Source of the DNA: Caenorhabditis remanei
Lineage: Eukaryota > Nematoda > Chromadorea > Rhabditida > Rhabditidae
Reading direction: 5' to 3'
DNA length: 64,000 nucleotides
Assembly: GCF_010183535.1 (NCBI RefSeq)
Contig: NC_071332.1
Span: 10,044,001-10,108,000 of the forward strand
A program made the position numbers and the translations under genes. Below are positions 23,867 through 34,817 of this stretch, piece by piece. The number at the start of each line of letters is the position of its first letter. Position 1 is the stretch's first letter. Below the pieces are notes generated by a model. It searched no databases. It was given only the letters and a program-made list of their open reading frames with translations, and was not told where the DNA came from.

Positions 23867-26262
23867 ATGGTTGGACTTGGTATGATTCCAGTACTAACCC
23901 AAAAACTATCTGCTCCTTTATCCCTTGCAGTCAATGCAATTCTTATTCAATTGATACTTCACAAATCACCAAAAGAAATTGGAGTTTATAAATATTTCTT
24001 ATGCTATATTTCTGTGTTTGAAGTGATTTTTGCATTTTTGAATGTTTCAAGTCAGCCGGAAAGTTTAGAATTTCAGAAAAGATTGAATGAAATGTATTAT
24101 TCAGGAGTTCTTCAGTTATAGTTCCGTGTTTCTGGTAATTGTTAGAAGTGACAGAATGAATTTGCCAGTTTGGTTCATTTATATTGGAGATGTCCTATTC
24201 TGTGGAATGTTTGGAATGTCAATGGCAATGTTTGCACTTCATTTCGTTTATCGATATCTCGTTGTTACAGGGTTTTAAGAGAATAAAGTACGAAAATATA
24301 AAATTTTTTTTAGGAATGTGTATGTGAAAACTTTGAATTGTCAGAAGTTGATTGTTTGGTTATTGGCCCCGTTGTTATACGGAACACTATGGATTACTGT
24401 TGTTTTTACTACGTTACACCCGAATGAGTATTCCGATAGGATACTGAAGTGAGTAGTTAAGACGTGATTTAATACTTATAGCTAGAGACCGCAACATTTT
24501 TTTCAAACTCATTTTTTAATTAAAATTTCCATCCTGACTTGTTCTTCAGGTAAATGGAAGTACATTCCCAAATTTTTTTCCGAAAATATTCACTCTCTCC
24601 GAAGTTACAGGACCTTTTAGTCAGCCATGGTTACTACTGAATTTCTCTTGGGGAATCCTTTTGTTTTCCTGACCACGCAAAAAATATTTTCTGTTTTCAC
24701 GTCAATCCATCAAATTTTTGCAAAAATTGGGAAAGTTCGAACCAGAAACCCTTTGAATAAAACCACCCCGTGTTATCCACTGAACCAAATGAACACAAAT
24801 GTGACGCTGATAATAGGAAAATATATTATTGACGTGATTTTTTGAAATTCAAGAGAATTTTTTGAAAGATTTTTAGCATATTTCGGGATAAAACATCAAA
24901 TATCTAAAATTCGACAGCACGAAATTTTTTGTTTCCAAGTGGTTCTAGATCGAAATTTTGCGTAGATTCTGAATCCGTCAAAAAACGATGCGTGTTTGAC
25001 CTCCTTTAACCTGAACTGCCGGGAAAACTGATTTTCTTTTTGAATCTGTTGTCTTCCGACATCGAAAAAAACACATTTTACGAATCAATGAGCTTCCAAA
25101 TTTTGGCCCCAGGTACCTGAAGAGATGTCCAAAAAGAATATGTCAGAAAATAGATATGTTATCACAGAAAGTTTTTTGATGTGATGCCTCGAAGTTCAGA
25201 TGGCTCCCAAAAAAATTCGACAGCACGAAAATCGAATTTTCTTTCAAAACCTAATAGAGTATGTTCAGAACTATTAGAAACTGTCAAAAAACGATGCGTG
25301 TTCGACCTAGAACATCCTAAACGTAACATTTTTCTGAAAAAAGCAAAACGTTTTTCAGTTTTCTGAGAAAACTAAACATTTCGGTGAAACGAAAGTCTGT
25401 TCATTGAATTCTACGTACTCGATTACATAGAGGTCAGAAGTTTTCATTCTGCTTTAGCGTACTGGGCTTTCAGGGCAAACCGCCAAACATTCTGATAATC
25501 TCCCCATGACGCCCCAAGAGAAGAAAATGAATAACTCCGCCCACGTTCATTGCGGTCCCTACTTATAGCTATTCTATAAAAATTTCGATTATATAGAATC
25601 CACATGAATTTCAGTAATCACTATCTCCCAGGCAAAGATCTAATTCCCGAGGAGAAAACGTATGTTGGTCCAAACTATTACATTGGGGAAAATGATAAAG
25701 AGTCTCTGAATTGGAACACGATAATTGGAATGACTATTCTAGACAGTATGGTGGTGGGTTTTTTAAACTTTTAATCAGATAAAATCCAATAATTTTTCAG
25801 ACAGTTTCTGTCATTATCATCATAATATTTGCTACCAAATGCTATAAAATAGTCCGCGATCTAGCTCAGTCATTCCAACACTCAAAAAACTACAGAGATC
25901 TTCAAGCTCAATTACTCAATTCATTAGTTGCCCAAATGATAATTCCTGCTATTCTCATGCAGGCACCTGCACTTTATCTTTTCACTTTTCCAATATTGAA
26001 CATGGGGAACGAGCTTGTAGGCAAACTGTTCTGCATCGCTGTGGCAATATATCCCGTAATAGATCCACTCCCCACAATGTTAATGATTCAACATTATCGG
26101 AACGCGTTGATTGGTAAAATATTAGAAGTTTGAGAGGGATAAAACTGTAAACCCATACATATTTCAGACACTGTCACATCGAACAAAAAGAATCAAGCAG
26201 GGCAAAAACGACAAAAATCCGTCAAATCTATGCCTGCGAATGTTGCAAATGTAGATTCATGA
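23867..26262 (+). CDS. Chemoreceptor, str class
   Basis: Seven-helix receptor. It starts MVGLGMIPVLTQKL, followed by the str hallmark HKSPKEIGVYKYFLCYISVF and later FGMSMAMFALHFVYRYLVV. A large intron (about 24450-25614) with a transposon separates this from PNYYIGENDKESLNWNTIIG. The C-terminal part has the typical str block QAQLLNSLVAQMIIPAILM and AIYPVIDPLPTMLMIQHYR, and the tail ends SMPANVANVDS. One junction is unclear: after FAFLN/VSSQP near 24051 the standard donor expected right after the Pro codon reads GA, not GT. Only a GTTTCA donor a few codons earlier keeps the frame to EFFSYSSVFLVIV. The gene may therefore be a weakly spliced or recently damaged allele. Confidence 0.75.
24484..25560. 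mobile_element. Non-autonomous Mutator-like DNA transposon
   Basis: The 1,077-base element is bounded by the inverted ends AGAGACCGCAA (left) and TTGCGGTCCCT (right; complement AGGGACCGCAA). It is flanked by a perfect 10-base direct repeat ACTTATAGCT at 24474-24483 and 25561-25570. A 9-11 base duplication is typical of Mutator-like elements. Inside, blocks near 24907 and 25207 are repeated directly (ATTCGACAGCACGAAA and CAAAAAACGATGCGTGT, about 300 bases apart). No transposase frame is present. It sits in an intron of the str gene. Confidence 0.8.
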
Positions 26263-26873
26263 TTCCAATTCCGAAAACTCATATTGATGGTTTCGAGAAG
26301 AAAAGTTGGAAATTCATTTGTTTCTTGTTGAGAGAACACACAGCATATTCTATGAATAAAACCTGTTTTTACGTGACCACAGTCCAGAAAAACCAAATGA
26401 AACAATAACTGATTTGGTACACTCCATTATTACCTTTGATAAAACTCTAGAGACATGTTAAGTAAGTGCACAATGAAACATTCTCGGTAGTTTTTACTGA
26501 CCACAAAAAGTCACAGATCTTATCAATTTTCGTGTTCTGCGCACATTCCTCCTTCAAAAACGACCTGATCTTTGTAATTGACAAATATAAGAATGAGAAT
26601 TGATCCCAATAAAACCTTACTTTAAAGTTTTTAGATGACTTTTCATAGACCCGGAAGGTTTTGAAATTACTCCGACGTGTCTCGACCAACACTTGTTTCT
26701 GACATTTATTGGTTGCTTTCTAAAAAATGTGTCTCCCTTACTCTATCTGCGTCTCTTCTGGTGGACCAACTCTCTAGTACTCTTCTTTTTCTCACGTATA
26801 AATAACTCGACCATAAGATTTTCTCATACAGGCAAACAGACTTGATATTTTGATTAGTTTATTTGCAGTAAAA
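26263..26873. other. Intergenic; TATA box of the dehydrogenase gene
   Basis: Nothing coding is supported here; two minus-strand frames (26193-26405 and 26447-26692) have no recognisable content. TATAAATA at about 26798-26805 lies 70 bases before the dehydrogenase ATG. TTTGCAG at 26862-26868 directly before the ATG is a likely trans-splice acceptor. Confidence 0.5.
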
Positions 26874-27968
26874 ATGGATTTACAATGGTTTGCCGCTGGA
26901 GCTGGGGCAGTTGCACTTCTTTTCATTTTCTACCATTTCATCAGAGTTCTTCTCAATATTCTCGGACCTTACGTCTTCTCTCAACCGATCGATTTGAAGA
27001 AAAAAGCAGGAGCACCGTGGGCAGGTTGGTTGATATTTTCTTCGTGAGACTGCCAATAAGTGAATATTTCAGTTGTGACTGGAGCCACTGATGGAATCGG
27101 TAAATCGTATTCTTTTGAACTGGCGAGACGTGGTTTCAATATATATCTTGTTTCTCGTACTCAATCAAAACTGGAACAAACGAAAAAAGAAATTCTCCAA
27201 CAGTATTCTAATGTAGAAGTCAGATTTGCTACTTACGATTTCACGAATCCCTCTCCAGCTGATTATCAGAAATTGTTGGATAAACTGAACGAAGTAAATA
27301 TTGGAATTTTGATTAACAATGTTGGAATGTTCTTCGAATACCCAGATGTTTTGCATGAAATTCAAGGAGGAATTGAGACTCTTGCCAATGTTGCTGTTGT
27401 CAATATCTTACCACCAACTTTGGTGAGTTACAGTGATGAAACCAACAACTAATAATTCAGTGTTTTGTTTAGCTATCCGCTGGAATTCTTCCGCAAATGG
27501 TCTCTCGTAAAGCCGGAATCATTGTGAACATTGGGTCAGCTGCTGGCGCAGTTCCAATGGCAAAGTGGTCTGTCTATTCAGCTTCAAAGGTAGTCTCGAA
27601 TTGTTTTCCTTCCGTTTACACTCATATTATTACTCCAGAAATATATTTCATGGCTCACAGCAACTCTTCGCAAAGAATATGGACATCAAGGTATTATCTT
27701 CCAAACTATTACTCCATTGATGGTTGCCACTAAAATGGCTGGAAGTCCGGATACCTCATTCTTCTGCCCGACTAGCGATGCATTTGCTAAATCTGCACTG
27801 AACACAATTGGGAATTCAAGTGATACAACTGGATATATCACTCATCAATTGGAATATGAAATGATGAATTTGATGCCAGAATTCATCATAGACAAAGCTG
27901 TTATCCGATCAAGTGCCAAACTTCGGGAGGCTGCTCTTGCCAAAAAAGAAGAGAAGTTGTTGTCTTAA
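26874..27968 (+). CDS. Short-chain dehydrogenase, steroid dehydrogenase (stdh/HSD17B12) type
   Basis: Four exons, 26874-27024, 27073-27422, 27473-27589 and 27639-27968, give 315 residues. An N-terminal membrane anchor (AAGAGAVALLFIFYHFIRVL) precedes the NAD(P)-binding motif VTGATDGIGKSYSFELARRG. The structural motif is NNVG in place of the usual NNAG. The active site shows NIGSAAGAVPMAKWSVYSASK, with the Ser and the YxxxK pair. The tail ends KKEEKLLS. Family knowledge: HSD17B12/LET-767 and STDH proteins reduce 3-ketoacyl-CoA or steroids at the ER. The substrate here is an inference. The neighbourhood of two unnamed genes and a gcy-32-like gene resembles that of C. elegans stdh-1/stdh-3 as I remember it, so it is likely one of those, but I do not assign a number. 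Confidence 0.93.
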
Positions 27969-28052
27969 ATATTCTTTTATTCATACTATTAGACCCGACT
28001 TCAATTTTCATATAACCAGTTATAAGGCAGTTTTGTGTATAATAAATTATAA

Positions 28053-28815
28053 TCAGACGGAGATCCATCCTTTTGGTTTTCTTTGTTTCTTTGCTACGAA
28101 ATGATCAGTCAAATTATAGAAGTTGGTTGGTTTTTCAGTCTCCCCAACATCCACTTTCTCTTCTTCGACGTCTTCATCTTCAAGTTCATCATCTCCTTCA
28201 TTTTCTTTCAATTCGTATTCCAAAGGAGACAAGAGTTCTCTGGTGGAGTACCCGAGGAAATCGGGATCTGAAAATAATATCATTTATTTCTGGTTAATTT
28301 TCCCTAAATACTCACATCTCAATCCGATATATCTGAAGCACTTGTTATCGAAAATCTTCTTGTAGTTCTTTGGAATTCGAATAATGTGGTATCCGATCAC
28401 CTTCTCTTCTTTCTTTGCTTCATCCATTTCAGTGGAGTTGATTGGTTTCGAGTGATCGATACGATCGTGGGAGTGTACATGTTGGAGACTCCCTGTAATA
28501 AAATAAATGAGTAAAGTTCCAAGACGAAAATAACTTGAACTTACACCAAGCATAATAAAGATCTGGAATTTCTCTCTCGATTATCATCGACTTCACTTCA
28601 TCGTCTCCAGCAACAAGATTGAGAGATTCTTGATCGATCTCCCATCTTTTCTTTTTATTCAGAGAGTATACAACAAGTGGTTTGAAACCTTTCACCTCAG
28701 ATGGAGCATCAGTTTCGAAATGTTCGATTTTGACAATAGTCGAATGTGTTGGAGCCTTGCGAATGTAGAAATCCATAAGACGGTTTCTGGCATGATCTTT
28801 CGCGTCTCTCTTCAT
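28053..28815 (-). CDS. Unrecognised protein, paralogue of the gene at 29520-30947
   Basis: Three minus-strand exons (28815-28545, 28492-28316 and 28267-28053) join in phase to give 220 residues. I do not recognise the family. Visible features are a basic start (MKRDAKDHARNRLMDFYIRK) and a central block FKPLVVYSLNKKKRWEID. Another block, KVIGYHIIRIPKNYKKIF, comes next, followed by an acidic run encoded at about 28200-28135 (ELEDEDVEEEKVDVGE) and a basic close ending AKKQRKPKGWISV. The same blocks occur in the same order in the divergent neighbour, so both are coding and conserved. It has no signal peptide or membrane segment; the acidic-then-basic tail suggests a nuclear or scaffold role, which is only a guess. 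A further 5' exon is possible: an acceptor (TTTCAG) lies just before the ATG. Confidence 0.7.
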
Positions 28816-29519
28816 TTTTTCGAATTCTGAAATTTGAGAGAATTGAGTTGGAAAGGAAAGAATATAAGGATTTGAAATGACAGAAAAAATGAAAATAATC
28901 GCAAATAAAAAGGAAAATCACGGTTTTGTGAAGAAAGACCAGTTACGACAAAAATTTAAAGTTTTCAAAGGGCAAAAGTAGAAGGACTGTATTAAAAATG
29001 TAAACTTGGAAACAACGAGTTATAGCATTAAATTTCAATTTTAGGGGCTGAAGGAAAAGAAAATATGGCGGCAATCATATTACGTTCAACACAGTTTAAA
29101 TAGGTTGTTAAATTGGAAAAAACAGGAAAAGATGCCTGCATTCAGTTTGGCAAAGAGTTATATACAAGCAAAAATCGAAAGTGTCGACGAACAAAACGTG
29201 ACTGTCTCAGCTGGGAGAAAGGATTCAAAACGTCAATGTATTTATACCACATGTCGCTAATAAAAAGTTCAGAGAACCAACGAGAACAACAACTCGATAA
29301 GAAAGACACCCTCAACTGACTCATGATCTCTTTTCCCTCCTGTCACACGTCATTTCTTTGCGGCGAAAAGGAGAACACAAACAAGGGAGGAGAAAAGATT
29401 TCGCAATGTTTAACAACAAAACGGAATAATTTCACATTCGGAGAAGTGTCATGAGCCCATTTAAAAAGGAAGATTATGAATAGAATTTCAAAAGTTTCCA
29501 GCTTTTTATATTTTTCATC
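28816..29519. other. Shared upstream region of the divergent paralogue pair
   Basis: About 700 bases separate the two divergent genes. I see no coding exon with support. The frames at 29113-29319 and 29343-29570 carry no conserved features. A bidirectional promoter is an inference from the layout. Confidence 0.4.
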
Positions 29520-30947
29520 ATGGAATCTGAGGATCACGAATATTTCTGGTGAGTTGATGCCTTCCGCCAATTTTTTTGTTTGTTTTCGATTCTACGTAAA
29601 CTGATTTTTGATCCTTTATTCTGAATAGAATTTTACACAAAATAGTAACTTTGGCTTGTTTTTTTTTTGAAACTCATCGTTGATGGACCAAATTAGTGGA
29701 TCAAAAATCTGGAGAAAGTGAGGATTCTGAAAATAAAAATAGGAAAATAAACTTTTCTCTTGGACAATGAATTTGTAGTGCTCAAAGTACGGGGTACAAC
29801 AATGTGCACGTGACATGAACCACACGGAACATTGAAATTCCGGTCACTTTGTTGGTCACACTTTCGTCAGTTAGTAGGTGTAGTGTGGGATGGGAAATGA
29901 TGTCATGTGACAGTTTAGAGCACATTTCTAGTTATATTTCCTGGTTCATGAATGTTCTCAGCCGTAGTATTTTCAGTTCAAAGAATAATGGACCACGTCA
30001 ATCTCAAAACCACGATAGAAATCGCAATGCAGATCATCAGTTAGCCCATATGAAGGACAAGTCAGGAGTGATGAAAACATATCATGTATGGACTGGAGAA
30101 AATCAATTTACTAATAGATATTGGGAGAAAATGGATAGAACTGTTATGAACAAAGACTTGAATCCATTTGTGGTTTACTCAATGAATAAGAGGAAGAATT
30201 GGGAAATCGAAGAAATGGATTCAATCGAATTGATGAGACAGATTCAAGAATTGCACAGAGAACAAGATGTCATGTTATTGGAAAGAGTTTCTATGAGAGT
30301 TTATGGTTGGCCAAGTACGTGTGTTTCATGAAATGACTGTATTTCGAAGTGTCCATTTTCAGATCTATTCCGCTACGATTTTTTCTGGGATGACTATAAA
30401 ATACATACATTGCATGAATTAGACTCTTATGTTTCTGGAAAACCAGCTTACAAAAAGACTGTGGTGAACTCAGGACGTGGACATCATCCACACAGTTTCT
30501 TATCTTGGAATCGCACATCTGATAAGGAAGAGTCGGAAAGAATAAGAAATGAGAAGCTTGAGAATATTGAAAGAGAGAAGAGAACTGTTGTGGCTTATCA
30601 CTTGATAAAGTCCCCAAATAACTACATGGATATCTTCAAGAAGGAGTTTGAAAGAGACAATACTCACTCATCAAGATGTATGTCTCAAAAAAAATAATTT
30701 TTTAATTTATACATTTTCAGGGGCTCCACCAACTTATTGGGAGAGAAAGAGGAAGCAATACTCGAATGAATTAGATGTAAGATACGATGATTTATCCGAA
30801 GATGAAGTCGAAGAAGTGGAATTGAACCAAGAAAATGAGGGAAATATGGCCTCCAAGTGTTACAACTTGGAAGATCATTTCGTTGAGAATTTCGTTCACG
30901 TGAAGAGGAAGAAGAACAAGAAGAAGAACGACAATTCTGGAGTATAA
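29520..30947 (+). CDS. Unrecognised protein, paralogue of the gene at 28053-28815
   Basis: Four exons, 29520-29548, 29977-30314, 30363-30677 and 30721-30947, sum to an exact 302 codons before the stop. The short first exon encodes MESEDHEYF. The shared blocks are LNPFVVYSMNKRKNWEIE, VVAYHLIKSPNNYMDIFKK and a tail with an acidic run (DDLSEDEVEEVELNQENEG) then ASKCYNLEDHFVENFVHVKR. Unlike its paralogue it has an extra middle segment after VYGWPNLFRYDFFWDDYK, with a His-rich patch (GRGHHPHSF). The very end is lysine-rich (KRKKNKKKNDNSG). I know no named domain for this. Its frame is intact, and the matching exon order with the neighbour supports a local inverted duplication. Confidence 0.75.
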
Positions 30948-31534
30948 TATAGTGCAGTTTTTTAAACTCTGTTTTTTTCTGTACATTAGAATTTCAAGAT
31001 AAAGAGTAGATCTCCAGACAATGTAAGATTTCCAGTACATTTCTCCACGAAAGTTAAATGGAGAGACAAGTGATACAGAACTATACTGAAAGAAGACCAG
31101 AAGAAAACACGACTAATTATAATGAACATCCTTTTGCTTTCAAAATATTCACCTGTTGAGTACAACAAAAACAAAATTAGATTTCTCGAGTTGCACACCA
31201 GACGTTTGAAAAACCAGCAGCTTTGCAGAAACTTCTCGAATTATCTATGTTAGTTCCCCATACATGTTATTTCCTTGTAATTCTTTTATCACATACCAAA
31301 AGCCTTTTCGGTACTACGTTGTTACATTGGTTTATCGCACGATAACAGAATATATTCAGCTATATTTTTGCTCCCGGACATGCCATGTAGTCAACAATTA
31401 TTCAAAAGTTGGATGATAGAACTTTATAACATTTAAGGCACGCTATGCATATTTTATTTGACACATTCTGTCCATAGCTGACCTATTCACCTCACCAGTT
31501 TCCTTTTCATAACGAAGATCATTTTGTGTTGAAA
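30948..31534. other. Intergenic upstream of the guanylate cyclase gene
   Basis: Contains the 3' end of the preceding gene and the presumed promoter of the cyclase. The minus-strand frames at 30986-31198 and 30792-31040 lack any recognisable content. No clear regulatory motif is claimed. Confidence 0.4.
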
Positions 31535-33919
31535 ATGGTGAGTTATATATTTGTTCTCTTCTATGAAGTCGGTAGTAATTATTCACACGATTCAGTTTGG
31601 ATTTATTCACGAAAGTATCCGGCAGTTGATATGTCGGAATTATGGAGAAGAGACTTGGTTGCAAGTTTTGGATAAGTCAGGATTCGAGAATGGCAAAGAG
31701 AATATTGTCAATCATTATTACTCGGATACGGACACATATGTTCTTGTTGATAGTGTCTCTCTTGTGATTAGTAAGTTCAAACTGACTAAATGAACAGAAA
31801 TTCGCAATCTATTGTTACAGAAGTTACAAAAGACCAGGTATGGGAGATGTATGGAGCATTTTTGATAACCTATTCAATGGAGATCGGATGGGATGAGCTT
31901 GTCCGAAGTATGAGTCCAAACTTGAAAGGATTCTTGGATAATCTGGACAGTCTTCATTATTTTATTGATCATGTCGTCTATAAAGCAAACCTTCGTGGAC
32001 CCTCTTTCAGATGTGAAGAGACTTCTGATGGAAGTCTTCTTCTACATTATTTCACTGGAAGACCTGGATTATATCATATTGTGAAAGGAGTTGTAAGAGA
32101 AGTTGCAAAGAGAGTTTTTGATTTGGATATCAATTTGATTGTTCAAGGAAGGACTCAGCGAAGTGTTCATATGAATAATGGAGAAAGAGTGGAAGAGCAT
32201 GTTGTATTCTTGATCAAAGTAGGGTGGATGCCATCGAATTGCACACATAATATACAATTTTTCAGAACGTTGGAGACCCTCGTCGTGACTCGGAAGGTTC
32301 CGAGATGAGTTTGCTCACTTCAACCAATGCGAACTTTCCCGAAATCCTAGATGACACCCTTGGAATGTCCCTCTCCGATTTTTCTCGGGCGCTTCCGTAT
32401 CATTTCATCATTGATGAATCCTGCAAACTTGTTCAATGTGGAAGTGAATTACAGTGAGAGGCTGAAATTATTAATCTTGAGGATTTCATTCAATTCCAGC
32501 AATCACATTCCAAATGAACTTCTCCAGCCCGGAACACCAATTCTCAGAATATTTGAGATCAATCGTCCTCAAATTCCATTGGACTTTGAGAATATTTGTA
32601 ACTTTATCAATGCAGTGTTTGTTCTCCAAGTTAAAACATCCCCATTGAAGAAGAGACATATGGATGCAATGAATCAAGAAGAACTAAAAGAGGAAATGTA
32701 ATCATTGACTTCCTTACAGTTATTATACTCACACATTTACAGGGACGCACTGGATGATGACCCATCGAATGAGTTGACACAGGGACATCATCTGAAATTG
32801 AAGGGACAGATGATGTTGTTGTCATCCAAGAAGTATATCATCTACTTATGTTCTCCTTATGTCACTTCTATTAATGAATTGATGCAATATGGAATGAGAT
32901 TAACTGCAATGCCGCTTCATGATGCTACTCGAGATTTGATCCTTTTAAATCAGCAGAGATTAACAGATGTTGAAGTGAAGTGAGTTGGTTTTCAGAAAAC
33001 GATAATATAAATTTTGTTTCTCAGTCTTCAATTAGAAGCAAACAATGAGCAACTTGACTCAATGACAAAGGAACTTGAACTTGAGCGTCAGAAGACGGAT
33101 TCGATTCTGAGGGACATGCTTCCGAAACGTATTGCCCAGCAACTTCTCAGTGGAGAACACATTGAGGCATGTGAGCATGAGGCTACTGTAATGTTTTGTG
33201 ATCTGCCTGCATTCCAACAAACAATACCTCAATGCCCTCCAAAAGATATTGTCAACATGTTGAATGATATATTCCGGAAACTGGACAGAATCATCGTGAT
33301 TCGTGGAGTTTTTAAAGTGGAGACCGTCTCCGACAGTTATATGGCTGTCTCTGGAATCCCTGACTACACTCCAGAGCACGCTGAAAACATGTGCCACGTG
33401 GCATTGGGAATGATGTGGGAAGCAAGAAGTGTGGTGGATCCTATCACAAAAACTCCGTTCTTGCTGAGAATTGGACTTCATTCCGGTACCATTATCGCTG
33501 GAGTGGTGGGAACAAAATCACCGAAATACTGTTTGTTTGGCGAGACAGTAACACTGGCTTCTCAAATGGAATCTCAAGGAATGGCTGGAAAGATTCAATG
33601 CAGCAAATGGACATACCAGAAAGCTATGGAAACTGGAAGATTTGAATTCAGTTCGAGAGGGAGAATCCCAGTGAATCAGAGAGGACAAACTGAGACTTAT
33701 TTTTTGACGAGAAGTTTGAAAAAGAGCATTTGGGAGATTATTGATCACGAGAGAGGTTGGTTGCCAGATTTGACCTTTGTAAAGTTCTCATTATTTTCAG
33801 ATGTGAATGTGAATAGTATTGAAGGATATGAAGAACTGGAAACTTCAATTGAGAATGTGACCATAAAATCTGCAATCAGACCAGATCAACGTCATTCTGC
33901 CGCTTGTACTATTTCTTAA
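31535..33919 (+). CDS. gcy-32: Soluble guanylate cyclase with H-NOX domain, gcy-32-like
   Basis: Eight exons (31535-31537, 31596-31770, 31821-32218, 32266-32453, 32500-32697, 32743-32979, 33025-33755, 33801-33919) sum to exactly 682 residues plus stop. The first exon contributes only the ATG. The H-NOX domain starts [17 protein letters not shown], has the haem-ligand His in [10 protein letters not shown], and a YxTxR variant of the haem-propionate motif in HYFTGRPGL. The HNOBA domain and a coiled coil ([20 protein letters not shown]) follow. The cyclase domain has both metal Asps ([16 protein letters not shown]), the guanine-reading Glu (FKVET) and Cys (YCLFG), but reads [13 protein letters not shown] where the catalytic Asn and Arg are usual. 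Worm members sense oxygen in URX-type neurons. The gcy-32 assignment rests on length and neighbours; gcy-34 to gcy-37 are alternatives. Confidence 0.85.
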
Positions 33920-34817
33920 ATCTTCAGTTTTCAGAAGCTTCAGTTTTTATTCGCATAACTTCATTCATTTTGTGTTGAGACCAATATTTATTTGTCGATG
34001 CTGTTTTTGCAGCCTTTTCATTAATGAATATTCATTCAAAGAGAACATCTGCAAGCATAACCGGGCCTCTGAAATTTCGGGAGCGAATTAGTCTCCTAGG
34101 ATGACGTTTTCTGGCGAATAGAAAGAGGTATCTGGGACATTGATATATTATTCATGGGTCGAGGTTCATAGAAAAGGAAAGAAAAATTACATATTTTCGC
34201 TCGCATAAAAAATAAGTGCTCACTTGTTTTCGACCGGACAACGTCTTGTTGCAAGAGTATTGCTGTGGGAAGTTGTATGTGAAAGAATCGATTCTCCTAA
34301 GTGAATTTTTGATGGCAGTTTTATTCCTGAAGACCATATTCCAGAAATCTATTGAAATCACAAAAAGTCTTAAAGTAACTCGAAAAATGCATTCTGAAAA
34401 AGATTACGTCAGTATCTCCTCAATTTGAATTTTTTCGATTTTTAGTTGAAGTATATGTAGGTTTTCAGTTGGAAGGGCGGAGCCTTACAAAATTTGTATT
34501 AATTTTTCAAAAGGATGGGTACTTAGTAAACGTAATTCCTACTCATACAGACCTTTTTGAGTTTTTTTTTCTGTGCATCACTTTGCTCGCTAATGACAGA
34601 GACCGTGTTTTAAATTTCCCATAGGGGTATTCACTTAAAAACAATTCCACTAAGTAGAAGCATATTCTGTTATTTCAATTCTCTTGTTTTGCCTCTTCTC
34701 TCATTCCGTTCCATACATTGGCAGACGAACCCTTGGAGATTATAATAAAAAAGAGCAGTTCTACTTGCTATCCCACACTTTTATTCCATCTTCAAGCAGT
34801 TTTTATTTCGGTACACA
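33920..34817. other. Intergenic, no supported gene
   Basis: Between the cyclase and the next receptor I see only short frames without features (34152-34361 minus, 34216-34428 plus, 34684-34887 plus). The last of these overlaps the str start in a different frame. Confidence 0.4.

Noticed and set aside
29113..29570. Open frames in the shared upstream region of the divergent pair
   Set aside because: No conservation with either paralogue and no splice signals; more likely promoter sequence.
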